NCBI GenBank assembly: GCA_963808315.1
Contig: CAWEFK010000026.1
Coordinates: 1-64,000 of the forward strand
From: Palsa-504 sp963808315
GTDB lineage: Bacteria; Actinomycetota; Actinomycetes; Streptosporangiales; Streptosporangiaceae
Direction of reading: 5' to 3'
DNA: 64,000 nucleotides
How positions within the stretch are numbered: position 1 is the first letter of the stretch; each line of letters starts with the position of its first letter. Under the pieces are notes generated by a model. The model had not been told where the DNA came from. It saw only the letters and a list, made by a program, of their open reading frames with translations, and did no database searches. Both the position numbers and the translations under genes were made by a program. This document shows positions 36,159-46,036 of this stretch, in pieces.

Positions 36159-36172
36159 TTAAAGCGCTTTAA
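36159..36172. promoter_or_regulatory. LacI-type operator palindrome TTAAAGCGCTTTAA
   Basis: A perfect 14-bp palindrome with the central CG step typical of LacI-family operators. It lies 35 bp before the lacI start and 92 bp before the divergent dehydrogenase gene. It is the only A+T-rich spot in the gap. The natural ligand of the repressor is presumably a sugar or polyol that the two downstream enzymes handle. Confidence 0.75.
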
Positions 36173-36264
36173 AAGGGTGAACCAGACCGCAGGCCGAGGC
36201 GGCCCGAGGCAGTCCGGCAGAACGCCGAGGCGGGCCAAGGCAGGCTGAAGAGGAAGGGCAAGCG

Positions 36265-37449
36265 ATGCGCACATCGTCGATCGGGGTGGCCGTGATCGGA
36301 GCCGGGATGGCCGGCCGCGCGCACGCCAGCGGCTACCGGTCCGCTCCGGCCGTGTTCTCCGGCGACCTGCCAGAGGTCCGGCTGGTGGCCATCGCCGACG
36401 CGCATGAGCCGTTCGCCGTCGCTACCGCGCGCCGGTACGGTTATGAGCGCGCCGAGACCCGCTGGGAAGCGATAGCCGAGGCCGCCGACATCGACGCGGT
36501 CAGCGTCGTGGTGTCGAACGACCTGCACCGCGAGATCGTCGAGGCGCTGCTGGACGCGGGCAGGCACGTGCTGTGCGAAAAGCCGCTGGCTCCCTGCGTG
36601 GCCGACGGGCAGGCCATGGCGGACCGGGCCGCGAGGTCGGACCGGGTGGCGGCGGTCGGCTTCACCTTCCGCCGGTCGCCGGCCATCAACGCGATCCGCC
36701 AGCAGATCACCGAGGGTGTCCTCGGGCCGGCCGTCCATTTCCACGGGCACTACTGGTGTGACTACGGATTCGACGCTGACGCGCCGATGAGCTGGCGCTA
36801 CCGGGGCGGGCCCGGATCGGGGGCTCTCGCGGACATCGGCAGCCACCTCGTCGACGTCGGTGAGTTCCTGTGCGGCCCGGTCGCCAGCGTCCGCGGCACG
36901 GTCTTGTCGACCGTGACCCCCGACCGTCCGGTCGCGTTGGGCGTCGCGGTCGGACACGCCGCGGGCGTGCCGGTCAGCGAGGTCAGGGAACCGGTCGGAA
37001 ACGAGGATATCGCCACCTTTACCGCTACCTTCGCGGGCGGCGCGACCGGCACGTTCTCGGTCTCCCGCGTCGCCTACGGGCTGGCCAACGCGCTCGGCTT
37101 CGAGGTGTTCTGCCGGCACGGCGCGGCCGCGTTCGACCTGTCCCGGGCGTCCGAGTTCACGATCGCCGACGGGACTCCGGCCGGCGCCGTGAACGGCTAC
37201 CGCCAGGTGCTCATCGGGCCGGCCCATCCCTACATCAGCGGCGGCCTCCCGATGGACTTCCCCAGCGTCGGTCATGGCCAGAACGAATTCTTCACCTTCC
37301 AGGCCCGCGCCTTCCTGGACGAGATCGCCGGGCTGACCGGGCTGCCCCGCTGTCCCCGGCTGGCCGATGGCGTGCACAACCTGCGCGTCTTGGAGGCGGT
37401 CACCGCGGCTGCGCGCGGCACCGGCCAGCCGGTCCCGGTCGGACCCTGA
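36265..37449 (+). CDS. Gfo/Idh/MocA-family oxidoreductase
   Basis: The protein has 394 residues. The Rossmann domain starts with GVAVIGAGMAGRAHASGY (nucleotide-binding Gly-x-Gly-x-x-Gly), and the Glu-Lys-Pro motif occurs in VLCEKPLAP at about residue 98. The C-terminal domain has the HFHGHYWCDYGFD strand and GALADIGSHLVDVGEFLCGP, where the GD/SHLVD His is the likely catalytic one. AGAAGAGGAAGGG precedes ATG 36265. It probably oxidises a sugar or inositol-like polyol with NAD(P). The next gene is a TIM-barrel isomerase, a common pair. The two form the operon controlled by the divergent LacI. Confidence 0.88.
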   Translation: MRTSSIGVAVIGAGMAGRAHASGYRSAPAVFSGDLPEVRLVAIADAHEPFAVATARRYGYERAETRWEAIAEAADIDAVSVVVSNDLHREIVEALLDAGRHVLCEKPLAPCVADGQAMADRAARSDRVAAVGFTFRRSPAINAIRQQITEGVLGPAVHFHGHYWCDYGFDADAPMSWRYRGGPGSGALADIGSHLVDVGEFLCGPVASVRGTVLSTVTPDRPVALGVAVGHAAGVPVSEVREPVGNEDIATFTATFAGGATGTFSVSRVAYGLANALGFEVFCRHGAAAFDLSRASEFTIADGTPAGAVNGYRQVLIGPAHPYISGGLPMDFPSVGHGQNEFFTFQARAFLDEIAGLTGLPRCPRLADGVHNLRVLEAVTAAARGTGQPVPVGP

Positions 37450-37491
37450 CCCATCACACACCCCGGCCCAGAAGGAAACAGAGGAACGACC

Positions 37492-38502
37492 ATGAAGCTA
37501 GGCGCCTACACCGCGTGCCTGCACGACCGGCCCCTGCCCGAGACGCTCGAGATCCTGGGCGACATGGGCCTGACCGGCGCCGAGATCAACGCCGGCGGGT
37601 TCGTCCCGGCCCCGCACCTGCCGATCGCGAAGCTGCTGTCGGGCGCCGCGGCGCGGCAGGAGTACCTGGGCCTGTTCGAGCAGGCCGGGATCACGCTGAC
37701 CGGCTTGAACGTCAACGGCAATCCGCTCAATCCGGACCCCGAGGTAGGCCCCAGGCACGCCGAGGACCTGCGTCAGGCGATCACGCTCGCCAGCCTGCTC
37801 GGGGTCGGGCGCATCGTGGCCATGTCCGGGCTGCCGGCCGCGCACCCGGGCGGCCGGGCCGCGTCGTGGGTCGTCAACCCCTGGGACAGTCAGTTCCTGG
37901 ACACCCTGGACTACCAGTGGCACGACGTGGTCATCCCGTTCTGGACGGACATCGAGGCGCGGGCGCGCGACGCCGGCGTGAAGGTGTGCATCGAGATGCA
38001 CCCGCACAACGTGGTCTTCAACCCGGGCACGATGGAGCGGCTGGCCACCGAGATCAACGCCACGCACGTGGGGGCCGAGCTGGATCCCAGCCATCTGTTC
38101 TGGCAGGGCATCGACCCGGTGGCGGCGATCGAGCACCTGGGTGACCTGGTCTATCACGCGGCCGCGAAGGACACTCGCATCAACGAGCAGAACTGCCGCG
38201 TCTACGGCGTGCTCGATGACCGCTTCGGGCGGGTCCCGGCCGCGCAGAACCCGGTCAACATCGGCGGTCGTAACACGCTGAACCAGTGGCCCGCGGACGC
38301 CTCCTGGCAGTTCGTCGCCGTGGGACGCGGCCACGACGAGGAATTCTGGGTCAGGTTTCTGCGGGCCCTGGCCGCGGTCGACCCCGGCATCGCCGTCAAC
38401 ATCGAGCACGAGGACGCCGAGTTCGGCCAGGTCGAGGGCCTGCGGCTGGCGGCCAGCCACCTGACGGCCGCCGCGGCGGCGGCCGGGATTCCGGCCGCCT
38501 GA
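37492..38502 (+). CDS. TIM-barrel sugar phosphate isomerase/epimerase
   Basis: A 336-residue AP-endonuclease-2-type TIM barrel. Metal-site candidates are Glu in CIEMHPHNVVFN (Glu-x-His-Pro) and Asp/His in VGAELDPSHLFWQG, the usual Xyl-isomerase-like set, with AAAKDTRINEQN later. LGAYTACLHDRPLPETLEIL is the first strand and helix. AGAAGGAAACAGAGG precedes ATG 37492. With the dehydrogenase upstream it probably forms a two-step pathway: oxidation to a keto-sugar, then isomerisation. The exact substrate is unknown. Confidence 0.85.
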   Translation: MKLGAYTACLHDRPLPETLEILGDMGLTGAEINAGGFVPAPHLPIAKLLSGAAARQEYLGLFEQAGITLTGLNVNGNPLNPDPEVGPRHAEDLRQAITLASLLGVGRIVAMSGLPAAHPGGRAASWVVNPWDSQFLDTLDYQWHDVVIPFWTDIEARARDAGVKVCIEMHPHNVVFNPGTMERLATEINATHVGAELDPSHLFWQGIDPVAAIEHLGDLVYHAAAKDTRINEQNCRVYGVLDDRFGRVPAAQNPVNIGGRNTLNQWPADASWQFVAVGRGHDEEFWVRFLRALAAVDPGIAVNIEHEDAEFGQVEGLRLAASHLTAAAAAAGIPAA

Positions 38503-38534
38503 AACGCCAGAGCCGCCAGAGCCGCCAGGGAAGC

Positions 38535-39317
38535 TCACCAGGCGGTCAGGGTGAGGTCGAAGCTGTATCTCGAGGCGCGGTAGAAGTGGCTGCCGTACTC
38601 CACCGCGCGGTCCTGGTCGTCGTAGGCCGCGCGCACCATGGTCAGCACGGGTGCGCCCCTGGTTTCGCCGAGCGCACGGGCCTGCGCGGCGGTGCTGGCC
38701 CGCGCGCCGATCGCCTGTTTGGCGATCCTCAGGTTGATGCCGTTCGCGCGGAACAGGTTGTACAGGCCGTGCACCTCGAGATCATCGGCGGACAGCGTGA
38801 GCAGGCTGACCGGGACGTAGTTGTGCATCAGCGCGAGCGGCTCACCCTCGGCGTAACGCAGCCGTTCGAAGACGTAGACGAGGGTGCCCTCGGGGAGGCC
38901 GAGCTCACGCGCGACCGTGTCGGGAACGGGCTCTACCGCGAAGCTGAGCACCCGCGTGCCGGGGGCCCGCCCGGACTTGTCCAGGTCATCATAAAGGCTG
39001 GTCAGCTCGATCTGACGGCGCACTTTGGCCTGCACGACCTGGGTCCCGACGCCGCGTTTGCGGACCAGCAGCCCGCGGTCCACGAGGTACCCGATAGCCC
39101 GTCGCATGGTCGGCCGGGAGAGGCTGAGCCGGTCGGCCAGGTCGATCTCGTTTTCGAGCCGGGTGCCCGCCGCCAGATCGCCGGATTCGATCATGCGCTC
39201 CAGGTGCTGGGCCACCTGGAAGTAGAGGGGCACCGGACTGTTCCGGTCCACCGGGATGGGCAGGGCGGCTCGGTCCACGGTCTCTCTTTCGCGGCGGCGT
39301 GCTGGCGGCGCTCTCAT
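38535..39317 (-). CDS. GntR/HutC-family transcriptional regulator of the inositol operon
   Basis: From ATG 39317 the product has about 260 residues. The wHTH domain reads PLYFQVAQHLERMIESGDLA, then LENEIDLADRLSLSRPTMRR. The UTRA sensor domain follows, with SLYDDLDKSGRAPGTRVLSF, PEGTLVYVFERLRYAEGEPL and the C-terminal EYGSHFYRASRYSFDLTL. HutC-type regulators bind a sugar-related effector in UTRA. It is divergent from iolC with a long inverted repeat between the genes, so it probably represses the inositol operon until inositol or an intermediate is present. A longer start at 39395 would overlap the operator and is less likely. Confidence 0.87.
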   Translation of the reverse strand: MRAPPARRRERETVDRAALPIPVDRNSPVPLYFQVAQHLERMIESGDLAAGTRLENEIDLADRLSLSRPTMRRAIGYLVDRGLLVRKRGVGTQVVQAKVRRQIELTSLYDDLDKSGRAPGTRVLSFAVEPVPDTVARELGLPEGTLVYVFERLRYAEGEPLALMHNYVPVSLLTLSADDLEVHGLYNLFRANGINLRIAKQAIGARASTAAQARALGETRGAPVLTMVRAAYDDQDRAVEYGSHFYRASRYSFDLTLTAW

Positions 39318-39360
39318 TATCCACCAGGCCAGTAGGAGCTTTGACGGCGGGTCTACCTGT

Positions 39361-39394
39361 TGTCTAAATATCTTTACGTAAATATGTCCAGACA
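39361..39394. promoter_or_regulatory. 34-bp inverted repeat, likely GntR operator
   Basis: TGTCT at 39361 and AGACA at 39390-39394 are mirror-placed around the central palindrome TTTACGTAAA (39373-39382). All are centred on 39377.5, and 13 of 17 half-site positions pair. The A+T-rich site lies 44 bp upstream of the regulator start and 79 bp upstream of iolC, where it would block both promoters. Confidence 0.75.
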
Positions 39395-39472
39395 TACTAT
39401 TGACCAGCTCGAAACGCGAGCGTAAAAAATGTGTTACAGACCGCGTTTCCCGACCACGTCCAGGGGGCAGCC

Positions 39473-40533
39473 GTGACCGCCTTCGAGGTGCTCACCATGG
39501 GCCGGAGCGGTGTCGACCTCTACCCGCAGCAGGCGGGTATCCCGCTCGAGGACGTCCAGACCTTCGCCAAGTACCTCGGCGGCAGCGCCACGAACGTCGC
39601 CGTGGCCGCCGCCAGGTATCAGCGGCGTACCGCGATCATCACCCGTACCGGTGAGGACCCGTTCGGCCGGTTCGTGCACACGGCGCTGCGCGGGTACGGC
39701 GTCGACGACCGCTACGTCACGCCGGTTCCGTGGCTGCCGACGCCCGTGACGTTCTGCGAAATCTTTCCGCCCGATGACTTCCCGCTCTACTTTTACCGCT
39801 GGCCGAAGGCGCCGGACCTGGAGATTAACCCCGTCGAGCTGAACCTGGACGCTATCCGCGCGGCGGGCGTGTTCTGGGTGACCGGGACCGGCCTGTGCGC
39901 CGAGCCCAGCCGCGCCGCGACCCTGGCCGCCCTGCAGGCCCGGGCCGACCAGAGGCCGGCCCGGAGGCAGGCCAAGGCGCCGGACAGGAGGCCGGACCTC
40001 AGATCACGGTCCTCGACCTGGACTACCGGGCCCAGTTCTGGCCCTCGCGGGAGGAGGCCAGGTACTGGATCCAGCAGGCGCTGCCCTACGTGAGCGTCGC
40101 GGTCGGCAACCTCGACGAGTGCGACACCGCGGTCGGTGAGCGGGAGCCGCTGGCCGCGGCCCGGGCGCTGCACGAGTTCGGCGTCCGCCTCGCGATCGTC
40201 AAGCAGGGCCCGAACGGCGTGCTGGCCGGCCAAGACGGCCAGGCCAGTACCGTACCGCCGCTGCCGGTCACCGTCCTGAACGGTCTCGGCGCGGGCGACG
40301 CGTTCGGCGGGGCCCTGTGCCACGGACTGCTGGCGGGCTGGGACATCGAACCCCTGATGCGCTTCGCCAACGCCGCCGGGGCCCTGGTGGCGTCCCGGCT
40401 GGCCTGCTCGGACGCCATGCCTACGGCGGCCGAGGTCACCGAGCTGATGGCTTCCGTCCGGCAAGAGGCCGTCCCGCCAGAGTCCGTCCCGCCAGAGGGC
40501 ACCTCACCAGACCGGGAGGGCATCCGTGCATGA
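39473..40533 (+). CDS. iolC: 5-dehydro-2-deoxygluconokinase IolC, one frameshift
   Basis: IolC phosphorylates 5-dehydro-2-deoxy-gluconate in myo-inositol breakdown. GTG 39473 gives FEVLTMGRSGVDLYPQQAGI, the canonical PfkB/IolC start; LGGSATNVAVAAARYQRRTA binds sugar. Near 39952 a G appears to be missing (CAGAGG for CAGGAGG). The second frame then gives TVLDLDYRAQFWPSREEARY, VGNLDECDTAVGEREPLAA and the catalytic NGLGAGDAFGGAL. Between the halves lies a Gly/Glu/Gln/Ala-rich linker (EAGPEAGQGAGQEAGPQ) not usual for IolC. The tail (ESVPPEGTSPD) is repetitive. First gene of the operon, coupled to the aldolase by a stop-start overlap. Confidence 0.88.
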
Positions 40534-41403
40534 CCAGCTGAAGGCCATCCTCGACGTGCGTACCGGCACCCGAGGCCATCGCGGCGGCGGCCGCGCGGCG
40601 CCCGCGCCGTCCGGCGCTGCTCGGAGACAGCGGTCAGCTCTTCATCATCGCCGCCGACCACGCGGCCCGCGGCGCGCTGCGGGCGGGGGACCGGCCGATG
40701 GCGCTGGCCGACCGGGCGGACCTGCTCGACCGGCTGTCGCTGGCCCTGTCCCGGCCCGGGGTGGACGGCGTGCTCGGTACCGCGGACATCATCGAGGACC
40801 TGCTGCTGCTCGGGGTCCTGGCGGACAAGGTCGTGATCGGCTCGATGAACCGCGGCGGCCTGGCCGGCACGGTCTTCGAGATCGACGACCGGTTCACCTC
40901 CTACGACGCGGCCGCGATCGCCCGGATGGGCTTCGACGGCGGCAAGATGCTCTTCCGCATCGACCCGGACGATCCGGCCACCGCCCGGACCATGGAATCG
41001 TGCGCCCGGGCGGTCAGCGAACTGGCCGCGCACGGGCTGATGGCCATGGTCGAGCCGTTCATCTCCCACCGGGTGGACGGGCGGGTCCGTAACGACCTGT
41101 CGCCCGAGGCGGTGACCCGGTCCATCGCGGTCGCCTCGGGTCTGGGCAACACCTCGGCCTACACCTGGCTCAAGGTGCCGGTCGTGCCGGACCTGGAGCG
41201 GGTGCTGGCCGCCTCCACGCTGCCGGCCCTGCTGCTCGGCGGCGAGGTCGAGCGCCGACCAGGACGCCGTCTTCGCCCAGTGGCGTAAGGCCCTGCAGCT
41301 CCCGTCCGTGCGCGGGCTCGTCGTCGGCCGGACGCTGCTGTTCCCGCCCGACGACGACGTGGCCGGCGCGGTCGACGCCGCCGTCGGCCTGATGCGGGCC
41401 TAA
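40526..41403 (+). CDS. Class I aldolase-like protein of inositol operon (Cgl0158/DeoC type), two frameshifts
   Basis: A TIM-barrel aldolase that in actinomycete iol operons probably cleaves 2-deoxy-5-keto-gluconate-6-phosphate (IolJ role) into DHAP and malonate semialdehyde. GTG 40526 gives HDQLKAILDVR. A shift near 40572 leads to GQLFIIAADHAARGALRAGD. The long central frame contains KVVIGSMNRGGLAGTVFEID, FDGGKMLFRIDPDDPAT with the candidate Schiff-base Lys, and MVEPFISHRVDGRVRNDL. A second shift near 41255 leads to DQDAVFAQWRKALQLPSVRG and LVVGRTLLFPPDDDVAGAVD, ending at TAA 41401-41403. The three pieces form one normal-length protein. Confidence 0.82.
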
Positions 41404-41415
41404 GGGGGTCACGCG

Positions 41416-42284
41416 ATGGACGACAAGCTGTATCTGCCCGGCCGGTGCCACCAGCCACGGCGCCTTCCGGCTGCGACCTGACGCCAGAACAGGCCGGCTG
41501 GACCTACTGCGGCCTGCGCGTGCTGGAGCTGCCGCCCGGCGGCACCCACACCTGGGACAGCGACCAGGACGAACTGCTCGTCCTGCCGCTGGCCGGCGCG
41601 GCCACGGTGAGCTGCGACGGCGAGACGTTCGAGCTGCACGGCCGGCGAAGCGTCTTCGACCGGGTCAGCGACTTCTGCTACGTCCCGCGCGAGGCCACGG
41701 TCACCGTGTCCACCGAGAACGGCGGCACCTTCGCCCTGCCGTCGGCCCGCTGCACCCGGCGGCTGCCCGCCCGCTACGGGCCCGCCGAGGACGTCCCGGT
41801 CGAACTGCGCGGCGCGGGCCAGGCCAGCCGGCAGGTCAACAATTTCTGCGCGCCCCAGGCGTTCGAGTGCGACAAGCTCATCGCGGTCGAGGTGCTCACG
41901 CCGGGCGGTAACTGGTCCTCCTACCCGCCGCACAAGCACGACGAGACCCGGGCCGAGCAGGAGACCGAGCTCGAGGAGATCTACTACTTCGAGACCCAGG
42001 GGCTGGCCTACCAGCGGGTTTACGGCACCGCGGACCGGCCCATCGACGTGCTGGCGCAGGTGCGGTCCGGCGACGTGGTGCTCGTCCCGCACGGCTGGCA
42101 CGGCCCTTCGATCGCCGCCCCCGGCTACGACCTGTACTACCTCAACGTGATGGCCGGCCCGGCCGCGACCCGCGCCTGGCGCTTCTGCGACGACCCGGCG
42201 CACGCCTGGATCCGCGGCAGCTGGGACGGCCAGGCCATCGACCCCCGGCTGCCGATGACGTCCGCACGAGCGGAGGAGAGATGA
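41416..42284 (+). CDS. iolB: 5-deoxy-glucuronate isomerase IolB, frame disturbed at the N-terminus
   Basis: IolB converts 5-deoxy-glucuronate to 5-dehydro-2-deoxy-gluconate. ATG 41416 gives MDDKLYLP, the family start. Two short shifts (about 41440 and 41485) are needed to read AGATSHGAFRLR and then LTPEQAGWTYCGLRVLELPP. From there to 42284 the frame is clean: bicupin fold, with PPHKHDETR and TELEEIYYFETQ giving the metal-binding His/Glu, and VLVPHGWHGPSIAAPGYDLY at the C-terminal cupin. Twelve bases follow the aldolase stop. The TGA overlaps the ATG of the iolD remnant. Confidence 0.88.
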
Positions 42285-42367
42285 CCGTGCGCCTCGTCGT
42301 GGCCCAGGCTCCGGTCCACTTCCTGGCTCACCCGTACACCGAACGCGACGGCCGGCCGTACCTGTGA
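42281..42367 (+). pseudogene. iolD: iolD N-terminal remnant, 28 codons
   Basis: ATG 42281, with a strong GGAGGAG site, encodes MTVRLVVAQAPVHFLAHPYT then ERDG, followed by a stop at 42365. This is the start of IolD: compare the intact gene at 52687, which reads TVRLTVAQAVVTYLSRQYS. In actinomycete inositol operons iolD normally follows iolB at exactly this place. The remaining 600 or so codons were deleted. The stop overlaps a GTG upstream of mmsA. Confidence 0.8.
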
Positions 42368-42387
42368 CCCGAAAGGCGAAATTACGG

Positions 42388-43890
<1,503 letters not shown>

Positions 43891-43951
43891 CCGGACCAGG
43901 CCGGTCTCCGCCTCTCACCAGCCAGATCATCCTCACTCGGAGGTATAGAAG

Positions 43952-44962
43952 ATGTCCAGATCGTCAAAGCGGGCCATCGGCATCGCTCTATTCATGATCC
44001 TTCCGCTCGTCCTGGCCGCCTGCAGCGCCACCGGGGGGAAGAAGGCCGCGGAAGCCGCCGCGAACGCCGCGGTGGCGGCCGGTCACGCCAGCACGCCGAA
44101 CTACACCATCGCGATGATCACCCACGCCCAGCCGGGCGACACCTTCTGGGACATCATCCGGGCGGGCGCGACCTCCGCGGCCGGTAAGGACAACATCACC
44201 CTCAAATACTCCAACAACGATGACCCGACCCAGCAGGCTCAGCTGATCCAGGACGCGATCAACAGCAAGGTCAACGGCATCGCGGTCACCGACCCCGACC
44301 CGGCGGCCATCTGCCCCGAGGTGGCCAAGGCCAAGGCGGCCGGCATCCCGATCGTCATGTTCAACGCGGGCGAGGCCAACTGGCAGGCCTGCGGCGCGAT
44401 GGGGTACTTCGGGCAGGACGAGACCGTCGCGGGCATCGCGGCGGGTAAGCGGCTCGCCGCGGCGGGCGCCAAGCACGTGCTGTGCGTCCTGCAGGCGCAG
44501 GGGCAGACCCAGCTCGAAGCCCGCTGCACGGGCGTCCAGCAGGGCCTGGGCTCCGAGGGCACGATGACCAAGCTCTACGTGGACGGCACCGACAGCTCAG
44601 CCATGCTGTCCTCCATGACGGCCGAGCTGACCAGGGACAAGACCGTCGACGCGGTCATCACCCTCGGCGCGCCGGTCGCGCTCGTCGCCATCCAGGCCAT
44701 CGCCGCCGCGCACAGCACCACCAAGCTGTACACCTTCGACACCAACGCCGCGGAGATCGCCAAGATCAAGTCGGGGGCGGTGCAGTGGGCCGTGGACCAG
44801 CAGCCGTTCCTGCAGGGCTATGAGTCGGTCGACTCGCTGTGGCTCTACCTGACCAACGGCGACGTGATCGGTGGCGGCGACGCCGTGTACACCGGCCCGT
44901 CCTTCATCGACAGCACCAATGTCGCCCAGATCGCGGTGTATGCGCAGCGCGGCACCCGCTAG
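43952..44962 (+). CDS. ABC transporter sugar-binding lipoprotein
   Basis: The protein has 336 residues. A lipoprotein signal (LFMILPLVLAAC, Cys24) is followed by a two-lobed periplasmic-binding fold of the ribose/inositol type: TIAMITHAQPGDTFWDIIRA, then SNNDDPTQQAQLIQDAINSK, ITDPDP-type and GIPIVMFNAGEANW. GYESVDSLWLYLTNGDV is the typical C-terminal segment. CGGAGG lies upstream of ATG 43952. It starts a transporter set (binding protein, permease, ATPase) within the inositol operon and so is probably the inositol receptor. Confidence 0.88.
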   Translation: MSRSSKRAIGIALFMILPLVLAACSATGGKKAAEAAANAAVAAGHASTPNYTIAMITHAQPGDTFWDIIRAGATSAAGKDNITLKYSNNDDPTQQAQLIQDAINSKVNGIAVTDPDPAAICPEVAKAKAAGIPIVMFNAGEANWQACGAMGYFGQDETVAGIAAGKRLAAAGAKHVLCVLQAQGQTQLEARCTGVQQGLGSEGTMTKLYVDGTDSSAMLSSMTAELTRDKTVDAVITLGAPVALVAIQAIAAAHSTTKLYTFDTNAAEIAKIKSGAVQWAVDQQPFLQGYESVDSLWLYLTNGDVIGGGDAVYTGPSFIDSTNVAQIAVYAQRGTR

Positions 44963-44977
44963 CAAGGAGAGGTTCTC

Positions 44978-46036
44978 ATGACTGCGACAGCGGAAGCTCC
45001 TGTCACCCCGCCACCGACCCGCGATGAGCGGGTCGGGCGGAAGTCGGGCCTGGCCCGTTTCCTGGCCCGGCCCGAGGCGGGCGCACTGGCAGGCGCCATC
45101 ATCATCTACATCTTCTTCTTCATCATCGCCAAGCCGTTCCGGTACGCGGACTCGTTCGCCAGCGTCCTGTACGTCACCTCGACCTACGGCCTGATGGCCA
45201 CCCCCGTCGCGCTGCTGATGATCGGCGGCGAGTTCGACCTGTCGGCCGGCGTCGCCGTCACCAGCGCGTCCCTGACCGCCTCGCTGTTCAGCTACGAGTT
45301 CACCACCAACGCGTGGGTCGGTGTGCTGGTCGCGCTGGGCGTGATGCTGTTCATCGGGTTCCTGAACGGCTGGATCGTGGTCAAGACCGGCATCCCGTCG
45401 TTCCTGGTCACGCTGGGGACCTTCTTCATGCTCCAGGGGCTGAACATCGCCCTGACCCAGACCATCACCAACCAGGTGGCCAGCCCCGACATCTCCACGT
45501 TGCAGGGCTTCGGCTCCGCGCGGGTGGTGTTCGCCGGCAGCTTCACCGTCGGCGGCGTGAACATCCGGACCTCGGTGCTCTACTGGATCGTCTTCTGCCT
45601 GATCGCGACGGGGATCTTGCTGCGGACCCGCGTCGGCAACTGGTTCTTCTCCGTCGGCGGCTCCCCGGTCGCCGCCCGGGCGGTCGGGGTGCCGGTGGCC
45701 AGGGTGAAGATCGGCCTGTTCATGACCGTGGGCCTGATGGCCTGGTTCACCGGCATGCACACCCTGTTCCTGTTCAACACCATCCAGGCCGGCCAGGGCA
45801 TCGGCAACGAGTTCGTCTACATCATCTGCGCGGTCGTCGGCGGCTGCCTGCTCACCGGCGGGCGCGGGTCCGCTATCGGCGCCGGCGTCGGCGCGCTGAT
45901 CTTCGGCATGGTCAACCAGGGCATCGTCTACGCCGGGTGGAACCCGGACTGGTTCCAGTTCTTCGTCGGCATCTTGCTGCTTGGCACCATCTTGCTGAAC
46001 ACCTTTATCCAGCGTCGCGCGGAGGCAGCGGTATGA
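44978..46036 (+). CDS. ABC transporter permease (sugar, RbsC-like)
   Basis: A 352-residue protein with about ten hydrophobic segments. After a basic, Pro-rich N-terminus come GALAGAIIIYIFFFIIAKPF and a BPD_transp_2-type core with LLMIGGEFDLSAGVAVTSAS, GFLNGWIVVKTGIPSFLVTL and LTGGRGSAIGAGVGALIFGM. The family moves ribose, galactose or inositol. CAAGGAGAGG precedes ATG 44978. The stop overlaps the ATG of the ATPase. Confidence 0.9.
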   Translation: MTATAEAPVTPPPTRDERVGRKSGLARFLARPEAGALAGAIIIYIFFFIIAKPFRYADSFASVLYVTSTYGLMATPVALLMIGGEFDLSAGVAVTSASLTASLFSYEFTTNAWVGVLVALGVMLFIGFLNGWIVVKTGIPSFLVTLGTFFMLQGLNIALTQTITNQVASPDISTLQGFGSARVVFAGSFTVGGVNIRTSVLYWIVFCLIATGILLRTRVGNWFFSVGGSPVAARAVGVPVARVKIGLFMTVGLMAWFTGMHTLFLFNTIQAGQGIGNEFVYIICAVVGGCLLTGGRGSAIGAGVGALIFGMVNQGIVYAGWNPDWFQFFVGILLLGTILLNTFIQRRAEAAV

